NCBI GenBank assembly: GCA_964194625.1 | Contig: CAXMNC010000092.1 | Span: 1 to 12,043, forward strand | Direction of reading: 5' to 3' | DNA length: 12,043 bases | Origin: SPGG2 sp964194625 | GTDB taxonomy: Bacteria > Pseudomonadota > Gammaproteobacteria > Acidiferrobacterales > SPGG2 | Shown: positions 5,825 through 12,043 of the stretch, piece by piece | Layout of the letters: each line of letters starts with the position of its first letter | How positions within the stretch are numbered: position 1 is the first letter of the stretch | The notes under the pieces: model-generated | What the model was told of the DNA's origin: nothing | Seen by the model: only the letters and a program-made list of their open reading frames with translations | The model's database searches: none | Made by a program: the position numbers and the translations under genes

Positions 5825-7207
5825 TTACTGTGCTTGCATCTCACTCAGGTCCCGCAAAAGCTGTTGATAGACATCAGATTGGACTAACAACTGAGCCCCC
5901 GCATTCTGTAATCGATCGACAACTTCGGCTGGTAGACGGAATGAAGTTGGCGTTCCTTTTAAAAAGGAACGTTCCTCTTCATTCTTTAAGGCATCAAAAT
6001 TTATCTCGACCAGGTAAAATTTGATATCAGCACACATACTAGCTACCGTTTCCGATGCCCGTAAACACCTGTTAGTGCGGATATCTTGCACCCACTTGGC
6101 AGCATTTTGTCTTAATAACTCGAGCGTTTCGAAATTGTATCTACTGAGCGCGGTGGTGGTTGCCGCATTGAGAACCCCGCCCATCTTAGGCGCACGCTTT
6201 CGCTGGCTCCATTGGGTCGGTGCCTCCGCTTCTGCATTCACAACGATAAATATAATCTTACGTGTGCGCTGCAGACCGACCGTACGCAAGACATTCCAGG
6301 CGCTACCCGCCAGCAATACTTGATCGAGTGCACCACGCAGCCCCAAATTATCCGCCAGGCCCCCATCCAATAAGTGAATATAGGGTCTTTCCGTGACATC
6401 CAAGTAGGAAGCCAACCCATCCGCCCGTTGAAATCTGCGCGTCGAGACTTCGCGAGATTGGAGCGCATCGACAAACCAGGGTGGCGTTGTGAACCCACAC
6501 TGACCGGCGTAGTTTCTAAGGGTAATGGCTGTCAACAACACCGGCACTGCTGATGATGCAGCGACGGCTCGCGCAACTGGAAATTTCGAAAGGTCGGAGC
6601 ATATCCAGTCAAACTGAGTCTGCGAAAATTCGAACTGCGCCCCCAAAATTATGTCTGTCGCATTGATCAACAACGCAGGCCCACCACGTGCAGCAATATC
6701 GTCAAAGGTCCTGCCCTCAAACAAATGCTTGTCATAGTACCTGGCCACCATATCGCCGCGACTAAAACCAGCAGAGACAAGCCGCGCCCAATTCGCTGGG
6801 TTCAGTAGTTGCAAACTAAGTCCTTTATTGAAGTCTCGTTTAAGAAACCGACTTTCGAAGTCTTCGAAGATACGGTCACCGAAAAGGCCATAGTATGCAG
6901 CGGTGAAACTACCGCCTGAGACGGAAGAAATCATGTCTACTTCATCAATCAACCGCCGCTCGCGCCCATCGATAGCAATACGAGTCCTTGCGAGTTCTGA
7001 CAGTACGCCATACGACAGTGCGGCCGCACGCGTGCCACCACCGGAGAACGTCAGGATCAGAAGAAGCTCTTCGGAGCGATCAGGCGCCGCGATGTCTTTC
7101 AGTCGGTAACCGTAGTCCGGATCGTAGCGTTCTAGGGGCGCGTTAATACGGAACTGGGTTGTGCACCCAATCAGAGCTAATACTGAGATGAATATTAGGG
7201 TCCGCAT
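5825..7207 (-). CDS. Patatin-like phospholipase-family lipoprotein
   Basis: A 460-residue lipoprotein. A short signal peptide ends in a lipobox ALIGC with the acylated cysteine at 15, so it is membrane-anchored on the periplasmic side. The patatin fold is recognisable in order: an oxyanion-hole loop SGGGTRAAALSYGVL (55-69), the nucleophile elbow ISSVSGGSF (93-101) with Ser97, and the DGGLADN block (281-287) giving the Asp of the Ser-Asp dyad. Family members are acyl hydrolases on lipids; the substrate here is unknown. The elbow reads S-V-S-G-G rather than the strict G-x-S-x-G, an accepted variant in lipoprotein patatins as far as I recall. The gene is convergent with imuB and shares no operon with it. 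A perfect inverted repeat at 5952-5970 lies inside the coding sequence. Confidence 0.85.
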   Translation of the reverse strand: MRTLIFISVLALIGCTTQFRINAPLERYDPDYGYRLKDIAAPDRSEELLLILTFSGGGTRAAALSYGVLSELARTRIAIDGRERRLIDEVDMISSVSGGSFTAAYYGLFGDRIFEDFESRFLKRDFNKGLSLQLLNPANWARLVSAGFSRGDMVARYYDKHLFEGRTFDDIAARGGPALLINATDIILGAQFEFSQTQFDWICSDLSKFPVARAVAASSAVPVLLTAITLRNYAGQCGFTTPPWFVDALQSREVSTRRFQRADGLASYLDVTERPYIHLLDGGLADNLGLRGALDQVLLAGSAWNVLRTVGLQRTRKIIFIVVNAEAEAPTQWSQRKRAPKMGGVLNAATTTALSRYNFETLELLRQNAAKWVQDIRTNRCLRASETVASMCADIKFYLVEINFDALKNEEERSFLKGTPTSFRLPAEVVDRLQNAGAQLLVQSDVYQQLLRDLSEMQAQ

Positions 7208-7687
7208 ACGCTTCCCATTATCTATAGGTCCGAGCCTGGGACTGTGCTGTTGTCGACCTCCCCTGGCATAATATTCTTAGCCGCAATGCTAAAGCGGCAC
7301 CGCAGTATATCTCCGCAAGGCCGCATCGTCTTTGCGAAAAACCTCTTTTCCAATCTACCAGACGGCCCGAATCACGGACAAGCACTGGCGAAGACAGCGT
7401 ATATCTACCGCATCGGGGCATTTGGCAAGGATTGTTCCCGACAATCCTATTGCATTTCCTCCATCCATGGAGGTCAGCGGCGGCGTAATTGAGTGTAGCT
7501 AGATCGGAACGGTGGGACCAAACGTATGTCGCCCAGGAACTTTCCGAGGGCCAAAGACGAAAACCTACAAGACGGCGGGTAACCCGGGGACACCTAACAA
7601 GCCCATCGACCACCGGCGGCAAATATGTGGGACAGATGGGCCGTTAGGCAATACACAAAGTACGTTATCGCTTACTCGAACATTGAA
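7208..7687. other. Intergenic stretch, no convincing gene
   Basis: These 480 bp lie between the bor stop and the patatin start, both genes being on the minus strand. The longest minus frame (7218-7622) would give a 134-residue Arg/Cys-rich product with no ribosome site, no domain and a composition typical of non-coding translation. Plus-strand frames are equally unconvincing. The promoter of the patatin gene is expected here, but I could not identify it. Confidence 0.5.
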
Positions 7688-7978
7688 TCAACGCGAGCAA
7701 TAAACTTTTGCCGTCCTTGGCGTATAGATACCCAGAGTAACAACACTTATGAGACCATCCACAAACCTCTGATGAGACTCAACCTTCATAACCTTATTGG
7801 TACCACCACAAACTTGAGCAGCATTAACCTCTTTCTCTTGGGCAATACCGCCTACAAAAAAGTGCTGCATTTTCTGATCGCGGAGTTCAGATTGATTATC
7901 TTTGTTTAGGTAGTACGTTTGGGTGGCACATCCAGTCACAACAAGTACCATCACTACTGTAACAAGTATCCTTTTCAT
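7688..7978 (-). CDS. bor: Bor-family lipoprotein
   Basis: A 96-residue lipoprotein starting at the ATG at 7978, chosen because GGGAG lies eight bases upstream and a Lys-Arg plus hydrophobic signal follows directly. The frame stays open further upstream (to 8218) but through the tandem repeats and without a ribosome site. The lipobox VTGC places the acylated cysteine at residue 17. The body matches the lambda Bor pattern: QHFFVGGIAQEKEVNAAQVC, then GG, a Phe-Val-x-Gly-Leu segment, LGIYTPRTAKVYC and a terminal SR; phage Bor is 97 residues. Bor is an outer-membrane lipoprotein implicated in serum survival in E. coli lysogens. Relatives also occur on non-phage chromosomes, and no phage genes surround this copy. 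Confidence 0.88.
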   Translation of the reverse strand: MKRILVTVVMVLVVTGCATQTYYLNKDNQSELRDQKMQHFFVGGIAQEKEVNAAQVCGGTNKVMKVESHQRFVDGLISVVTLGIYTPRTAKVYCSR

Positions 7979-8104
7979 CTTATCGCTCCCGCAACCAATT
8001 TTAGAATCAGTCAAACATTCCGGTTGCATTGAATGTCCAACAATGATTGGTCGTCTCAATTGCAGTGTATCTACGTTAGTAGGTGAGATCTGCGGGGAAA
8101 ACCG

Positions 8105-8170
8105 TTTGGTAATGATTTGGTTATGGTTTGGTAATAATTCGGCAATGGTTTGGTGATAGTTTGGCGGCAG
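8105..8170 (+). repeat. Six tandem 11-bp repeats upstream of bor
   Basis: Units read TTTGGTAATGA, TTTGGTTATGG, TTTGGTAATAA, TTCGGCAATGG, TTTGGTGATAG and TTTGGCGGCAG, a strict 11-bp period with the core TTTGGTNAT. They lie about 130 bp upstream of the bor ATG, in the bor-EamA gap. The spacing is close to one helical turn, so a protein could bind every unit on one face of the DNA. Confidence 0.7.
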
Positions 8171-8238
8171 ATCGTGCCGCCCACAGTTACCCACGATAGG
8201 GAAGCCGAGACTAAACAACGATCAACAGGGGGTGGAGA

Positions 8239-9111
8239 TCAGGCTTGTGACAACAATATAATCGATACCACAGCGCAACCCACAGCTGCGAGCTTATTCA
8301 CTGTTAATGGTTCCATTCTAAGTGCGGTAGAGAGAAGCAGCGCTATGACAAAGCTTAAGTTAGCGACTGGTATTACGATACTGGCCTCGCCGTACTCGAT
8401 CGCCAGCATTAAGAAGTTGACGATCAAAAATACCAATATTCCCGAAAGCAGCGAGTATAGGACTTTCTTGCGTGTTAACCGCAAACGCTTCTCACGCAGT
8501 TTGGCATAACATGCACCACCTACGATCCAGCTTGCGGAAAATAACAACAACATTGTGTTCGGGTCTGCGTTCTGCACTAGCCCGGCCTTTGCAATCACGC
8601 CATAGGTTGCTCTGAATAGTGACGCAACAATCGCAACGGCGAAGAAGACAGCAAACACGGTATTATGGTGAGAGCCACTTTGTTTCTGATAAAGAAGCAA
8701 TACCCCAAGGATGCCAACGACGATGCCTAGAGATTTCAGAAGGCCCAACGGTTCACTTAAAAGGAAGACAGAAAGGATGACGACGCCTATTGTATTCAAT
8801 CGGTAGATTGTTGAACCGAGGCTAACATCGATATGCGTTAGGCTTTCAATCAATAAGATATTAGCGATCGTCAAGAAAACGCCTGCCGTTAGTCCAAAAA
8901 GGAGCGTATTCTGGTCGAATGTGAACGGCGTGCCCTGGAATCTAAAAGCAATGACCTGAAGCACAGTCCAGACCACACCGATCCCAAACACATACATGCC
9001 TCTTGAGCGTTCTTTGCGCGAATAGCGCTTGAAGACGACATCGTTTATGCCTGCGAATAACAAGCTCAACAGAGCGAACAAGATAGCAGGATGCATCTCA
9101 ACGAATGCCAT
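8239..9111 (-). CDS. EamA/DMT-superfamily transporter
   Basis: A 290-residue integral inner-membrane protein with about ten predicted helices in two five-helix halves, the EamA (drug/metabolite transporter) layout. Helices include LLSLLFAGINDVVF (about 14-27), GLTAGVFLTIANILLI (about 73-88), VVILSVFLLSEPLGLLKSLG (about 109-128) and, in the second half, FLIVNFLMLAIEYGEASIVI. The end-of-half signatures are visible: LNTIGVVILSVFLLSEPLG and VANLSFVIALLLSTALRMEP, each followed by a last helix (GIVVGILGVLLL; LAAVGCAVVSIILL). Such proteins export or import small metabolites; the substrate cannot be read from sequence. The start could instead be the Met at residue 6. There is no gene within 120 bp upstream or downstream on the same strand, so it is probably transcribed separately. 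Confidence 0.85.
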   Translation of the reverse strand: MAFVEMHPAILFALLSLLFAGINDVVFKRYSRKERSRGMYVFGIGVVWTVLQVIAFRFQGTPFTFDQNTLLFGLTAGVFLTIANILLIESLTHIDVSLGSTIYRLNTIGVVILSVFLLSEPLGLLKSLGIVVGILGVLLLYQKQSGSHHNTVFAVFFAVAIVASLFRATYGVIAKAGLVQNADPNTMLLLFSASWIVGGACYAKLREKRLRLTRKKVLYSLLSGILVFLIVNFLMLAIEYGEASIVIPVANLSFVIALLLSTALRMEPLTVNKLAAVGCAVVSIILLSQA

Positions 9112-9377
9112 GAAAATATCAGGATCAGACCCTTCTTTGACTTAAGCGTGCCTGTTAGGTGCGACTCGGATTCGCTGCGGGTTGACCAGAACCTACCGAG
9201 AACCGCCCGTCCACGGTTACCACCGTTCGGCGCTCCGGAACCTTCTTCACGTCGACCTTTGGAACGAACATCGTCCCCTAGCGTGGTGCCGAACGCCCAC
9301 GACAACCCACGCCGGAGCGCGCAGCACGGAGGAAACCTAAACGGCGCAGAGGTTTTGGCGTCGGGTTGATCGTGAGG
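9112..9377. other. Intergenic region upstream of the transporter
   Basis: This region holds no supported gene. A 6-bp inverted repeat (AAACCT / AGGTTT, 9335-9357) lies near the end of the upstream enzyme gene. On the minus strand ACTTAAC spans that gene's stop codon, a weak match to an attC R-box; no convincing paired structure follows. Confidence 0.35.
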
Positions 9378-10241
9378 TTAAGTGCTACTTCCACCGGATT
9401 TGTTGATTCGACCAGAGAAAAACCGACAAAGCTCCTCATCGGGAACTTGGTCGTCCGCAAACTTGAACGTACCATACTGGTGGAGCTCCTCTGCGGCCCG
9501 TTGTATTAACGCAAAGGTAGCCCGGGCCAGCGAGCCACCAATACTCACCCGTTTCACGCCGAGGTCCTCCAGTTGAGTAACTGTGAGTGGATGCCCAACT
9601 AGCCCCATGACTACGTTCACTGGTCCGTCAATCTCCTTTACCAGCGTCGCAATGGTATCCGCGTCCTTTACCCCTGGAACATACAAGCAATCCGCACCGG
9701 CTTCTCGGTAGGAGTTTGCACGAATCACGGATTCCTCAAACGCTTTTGGGTGGTCCACGAGATAGCACTCAGCTCTTGCAGTAAGCGTAAACGTAAACCT
9801 TAAGGAATCAGCCGCCGCCTTCGCAGCCTTGATTCTATCTACAGAGTGGTCTCGCTCGTAGAGCCCGCTGCCGTAGCTTGCTGCATGGTCTTCGATACTT
9901 GCGCCGACCGCCCCGGTCTCGGCAACTCGACGTATGGTCTCACCCACCTCCTCAGGCTCGTGTCCGTACCCGTTCTCCGCATCAGCACTGACGGGTAGGG
10001 TGACTGCACCCGCAATTCGACGCGTTTCTTGTAGAGCGGCATCCCGTGTGAGGGCACCCTCGTAGTCAGGCAACCCCAAACAGTATGCAATACCAGCACT
10101 TGTCGTGCCGATTGCGGGAAAGTCTCCGGCTTCCAGTATGCAGGCGCTTCCCGCATTCCATGCATTGGGCATCACGAAAATACCTTCCGCATAATGTAGG
10201 TCTCTGAATGCACGACCCTTTCGGACTTGTTCGTCCCTCAA
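9378..10241 (-). CDS. Isocitrate lyase/PEP mutase-family enzyme
   Basis: A TIM-barrel enzyme of the ICL/PEPM superfamily, which makes or breaks C-C or C-P bonds of small 2-oxo acids using Mg2+. I prefer the TTG at 10241 (287 aa): it has GGAG seven bases upstream and yields the usual MxxEQ...KxxxFRxLH opening. A GTG at 10259 would begin inside the attC-like element. With numbering from that GTG, the barrel shows VMPNAWNAGSA (29-39), GTTSAG (51-56), the metal-site loop SADAENGYG (91-99), GASIEDH (119-125) and TARAE (160-164). The KKCGH catalytic motif of true isocitrate lyase is absent, so it is more like PEP mutase, oxaloacetate hydrolase or carboxyvinyl-carboxyphosphonate mutase relatives. 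The precise substrate is unknown. It may be co-transcribed with the glycosylase gene upstream. Confidence 0.85.
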   Translation of the reverse strand: MRDEQVRKGRAFRDLHYAEGIFVMPNAWNAGSACILEAGDFPAIGTTSAGIAYCLGLPDYEGALTRDAALQETRRIAGAVTLPVSADAENGYGHEPEEVGETIRRVAETGAVGASIEDHAASYGSGLYERDHSVDRIKAAKAAADSLRFTFTLTARAECYLVDHPKAFEESVIRANSYREAGADCLYVPGVKDADTIATLVKEIDGPVNVVMGLVGHPLTVTQLEDLGVKRVSIGGSLARATFALIQRAAEELHQYGTFKFADDQVPDEELCRFFSGRINKSGGSST

Positions 10242-10255
10242 AGTACGTCTCCGTG

Positions 10256-10320
10256 GCACTTAAACGTCCAGCATCAGCGGCGGCGCGCAAGCGCCGTCCG
10301 TTGCGTGCTGTTGTTAGCCC
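10256..10320 (-). other. attC-like recombination site (candidate)
   Basis: On the minus strand the site begins GGCTAAC four to five bases after the glycosylase stop and ends near CGTTTAAG. AAC and GTT form the outer ends; CAGCA pairs with TGCTG; CGG-A-CGGCGC pairs with GCGCCG-CCG around a TTGC loop, leaving one unpaired base on one strand. Size (about 60 bp), position just after a stop, outer AAC/GTT and a bulged base all fit integron attC sites. The R' box is degenerate. A simple intergenic hairpin is the alternative. Confidence 0.45.
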
Positions 10321-10323
10321 CGC

Positions 10324-10905
10324 TCATCTTGCAAGAACCTCTGACACACGTTTCCGAAGCGACGGGAGCAGCTCGACCTCGAACCACGGATTCCGGCGCA
10401 GCCAAAGATTGTTTCTCGGACTGGGGTGTGGAAGCGGAACCATGTGTGGCCAATAGGTACGCCACGATTTCACCAGTTCGGTTAGGGACGAATTCGCTTC
10501 ACCGAAGTGGTACGCCTGCGCGTACTGTCCGAGCACCAAGGTGACCTCCAGGTGGCGAAGCTGTCCAAGAAGCTGTTTGCGCCAAGCAGGCGCACACTCG
10601 GGTCGTGGGGGAAGGTCTCCCGACCTTCCTGAACCGGGGAAGCAGAAGCCCATCGGCAGAATCGCGATCTGCGCCGGGTCGTAGAACACTTCGCGTGTCA
10701 CACTCAACCACGCCCGCAAGCGATTTCCGCTGGCGTCATTGAACGGCACGCCCGTGTCATGAACCTTTGTGCCCGGCGCTTGCCCTGCAATCAGAACCCT
10801 TGCCTTCGGGTGCAACTGCAGGACAGGCCGAGGACCGAGCGGCAAGTGAGCCTCGCAGATGGTGCAGGCTCGAACCTCGGTTAGTAAGGACGAAAACGAC
10901 GTCAT
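10324..10905 (-). CDS. Uracil-DNA glycosylase-family protein (4Fe-4S type)
   Basis: A 193-residue UDG-superfamily protein. Motif A, GQAPGTKVHDTGVPFNDASG (41-60), supplies the usual base-flipping and water-activating region. Motif B is HPSPRN (160-165). Four cysteines, C14 and C17 (CTIC), C88 (GFCFPG) and C104 (PECAP), have the spacing of the iron-sulfur-binding family 4/5 enzymes, so a 4Fe-4S cluster is likely. Such proteins remove uracil from DNA or belong to related, less characterised branches; activity cannot be assigned from sequence. The start is the ATG at 10905; GGAG is present but about 12 bases away, so initiation may be weak. The stop is followed within 5 bp by the attC-like element. 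It has no SOS box that I can see. Confidence 0.85.
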   Translation of the reverse strand: MTSFSSLLTEVRACTICEAHLPLGPRPVLQLHPKARVLIAGQAPGTKVHDTGVPFNDASGNRLRAWLSVTREVFYDPAQIAILPMGFCFPGSGRSGDLPPRPECAPAWRKQLLGQLRHLEVTLVLGQYAQAYHFGEANSSLTELVKSWRTYWPHMVPLPHPSPRNNLWLRRNPWFEVELLPSLRKRVSEVLAR

Positions 10906-10981
10906 GGTACGCGATATCTCCGAGCGGGCTAGCGATTAAGCTGAGGCACGAGGTTTACCACGTCGCGTCTCGAGCGCCAAG

Positions 10982-11419
10982 TTAGATGACAGCCTGACCA
11001 TAAAGATCGGGATAAATCCATACGTTCCCCTTATCGTAGGTACTGAGAGCGCCCGACCCACCGAGAGCGCGATAGGGCACAGGAAAATAGCACTCTGCCA
11101 CGCCTAAAGAGCCGACACTGCCTGTGAGTCGTTGATAATCGGCCTGTTGAAGAACATCCCTTAGTACTCCGACATCTCCCAGAAAACCTGATTCAAATTC
11201 CTCCCGGGACAGATAGCCGGTTGTCATTAAGTCCGCCCTCTCTGTCAACACGTAAGCGATCTCTTTGTATTTTACGAATAGGTACCCATCGAAAATATTT
11301 TCTGGACGGACCAACTGGAGTTTGTGGAGCGGTGGCGGAACAAACGTCCTCGTGCATACGGATGTTAGGCCATTAATTTTCGATACCTTCGCGGTCGTAG
11401 ACTGACATAATGGTACCAA
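10982..11419 (-). CDS. Hypothetical protein, start uncertain
   Basis: The open frame is 145 codons, but its first 16 overlap the end of the thioesterase gene in another frame and have no ribosome site, so the true start is probably later. In-frame options are a TTG near 11314 or the ATG at 11227. The convincing part begins around RPENIFDGYLFVKYKEIAYV (residues 38-57) and ends GNVWIYPDLYGQAVI. It has features of a small alpha/beta protein with many aromatic residues, no signal peptide and no membrane helix. I recognise no family. It could be a 5'-truncated gene or a small cassette gene. Confidence 0.5.
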   Translation of the reverse strand: MVPLCQSTTAKVSKINGLTSVCTRTFVPPPLHKLQLVRPENIFDGYLFVKYKEIAYVLTERADLMTTGYLSREEFESGFLGDVGVLRDVLQQADYQRLTGSVGSLGVAECYFPVPYRALGGSGALSTYDKGNVWIYPDLYGQAVI

Positions 11420-11831
11420 CCATTGTAGCTACTAGTTTCTGCCCACCTTCCGCATAAGAGAATAGCTCACCTTCCGTTACTGTTATATTTTTGCCGAGCT
11501 TTTTGACTTTGCCGACGGCTCGGAACCGCTCTCCTTTCGCTGGAGACAACAGATTTACTTTAAATTCAATGGTTAGAACAGCGGCATTCTCTGGCATTAA
11601 TGAGAAAGCCGCATAACCACAAGCACTATCAAGCACGGTTGAGACAATACCGGCATGGATGAAACCATGCTGCTGGGCTAAGTTTGATTGATATGGAAAC
11701 TCTAACTCTATTTCACCTGGACGAATAGCGAGGATCGATGCACTAATTGTTTTCATTACTTCCTGCCGGTTAAAACTCTCGATTACTTTCTCTTCATATC
11801 TAGCATCGCTCGCCTCGAATTGTGAGTTCAT
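11373..11831 (-). CDS. PaaI-type hotdog thioesterase
   Basis: A 152-residue hotdog-fold acyl-CoA thioesterase. I start at the ATG at 11831: it gives the normal family length and has AAGGCGG upstream, whereas the longer frame to 11915 runs towards the IS end. The signature region is QHGFIHAGIVSTVLDSACGY (54-73), containing the conserved HG and the acidic D68 used in catalysis. It is followed by VLTIEFKVNLLSPAKGE (85-101) and a beta-strand rich end with a GKNITVTEGEL turn. Family members hydrolyse aromatic or medium-chain acyl-CoA in the cytoplasm. No acyl-CoA pathway genes are adjacent, so the substrate is open. GCCTAAC, a textbook attC R'' box, lies two bases after the stop. Confidence 0.85.
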   Translation of the reverse strand: MNSQFEASDARYEEKVIESFNRQEVMKTISASILAIRPGEIELEFPYQSNLAQQHGFIHAGIVSTVLDSACGYAAFSLMPENAAVLTIEFKVNLLSPAKGERFRAVGKVKKLGKNITVTEGELFSYAEGGQKLVATMVGTIMSVYDREGIEN

Positions 11832-11921
11832 AATTCCGCCTTCATCTTCTTTGCGATTGTCGCGACCTAACGCCTTGATCAGCAGGAGACAGCTTGCTGG
11901 CCATGATCTTCCCACTCAAAA

Positions 11922-12043
11922 GTGGACACCTGTTTGGGTTAAGCAGCGATTTGCTCATATTTCTCAGGTGAATGATAACCGATTCCCGAGTGCATGCGTT
12001 GCCGGTTGTAGAAATGGTTAATGTATCCTGCCAATCCCTGGCG
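11922..12043 (-). mobile_element. End of an IS3-family insertion sequence (partial)
   Basis: The right edge cuts through an IS. The proposed end, starting TGGACACC at 11922 on the plus strand, begins with the TG expected of IS3-family termini and lies 17 bp beyond the transposase stop. The other end and any target duplication are outside the window. CCACT / AGTGG (11912-11925) forms a small hairpin across the proposed boundary. Confidence 0.6.
11939..12043 (-). CDS. IS3-family transposase OrfB, C-terminal 34 residues
   Basis: The frame enters from the right edge and ends at a TAA at 11939-11941. The piece reads RQGLAGYINHFYNRQRMHSG and continues IGYHSPEKYEQIAA. The YINxFYNxxRxHSxxGYxSPxxY pattern is the end of the DDE integrase core of IS3-family OrfB, just past the catalytic glutamate, which lies outside the window. 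No frameshift or stop interrupts the visible part. Confidence 0.88.
   Translation of the reverse strand, partial: RQGLAGYINHFYNRQRMHSGIGYHSPEKYEQIAA

Noticed and set aside
5952..5970. Perfect inverted repeat GTTCCTTTT-A-AAAAGGAAC
   Set aside because: It lies well inside the patatin coding sequence and has no terminator-like position, so probably coincidental.
7218..7622. Minus-strand 134-codon open frame
   Set aside because: No ribosome site, Arg/Cys-rich random-looking composition, and no recognisable domain.
7979..8218. Upstream extension of the bor reading frame
   Set aside because: It runs through the 11-bp repeats, and the internal ATG has both the ribosome site and the signal peptide directly after it.
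9112..9377. attC-like ACTTAAC...GTTTAGG pair after the ICL/PEPM gene
   Set aside because: The interval is under 50 bp and does not fold into a convincing arm structure; part of the motif is simply the stop codon.

Overview
The window looks like a chromosomal segment of an environmental proteobacterium, most likely a gammaproteobacterium. The clues are: LexA boxes of the CTGT-N8-ACAG type; a lexA-imuA-imuB mutagenesis cassette; a P460-type cytochrome of the kind known from ammonia and methane oxidisers; clustered G/C-rich palindromic repeats; and a lambda-Bor-like lipoprotein. No rRNA, tRNA or CRISPR array was seen, and the species cannot be named from sequence alone.

Left part (1-2834): a minus-strand cytochrome P460-family gene, then about 620 bp with no intact gene but one short frame remnant, then four small plus-strand genes (a secreted peptide, two hypotheticals and a small membrane protein). 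Each has its own clear ribosome binding site. A long hairpin separates the first from the other three.

Centre (2900-5820): a compact SOS operon. Two perfect LexA boxes overlap the -10 element of the promoter in front of lexA. lexA overlaps imuA by 4 bp. imuB follows, but a cluster of four G/C-rich palindromes sits between imuA and the conserved start of ImuB and is read in frame as an unusual N-terminal extension. The usual third partner, dnaE2, is not in the window. A convergent patatin-like lipoprotein gene follows immediately.

Right part (5825-12043): everything is on the minus strand. In transcription order, from the right edge: the 3' end of an IS3-family transposase, a PaaI-like hotdog thioesterase, a hypothetical protein, a four-cysteine uracil-DNA glycosylase-family protein, an isocitrate lyase/PEP mutase-family enzyme, a ten-helix EamA/DMT transporter, a Bor lipoprotein with six 11-bp tandem repeats upstream, and the patatin-like lipoprotein. 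The junction after the glycosylase gene has the layout of an integron attC site (AAC/GTT ends, paired inner arms, one bulged base, placed just after a stop codon). Weaker R-box-like motifs occur at neighbouring stops. This raises the possibility of a decayed cassette array or a region of past gene capture, though no integrase is visible.

The points most worth checking are the repeat-derived ImuB extension, the attC-like site and the 11-bp tandem repeat.
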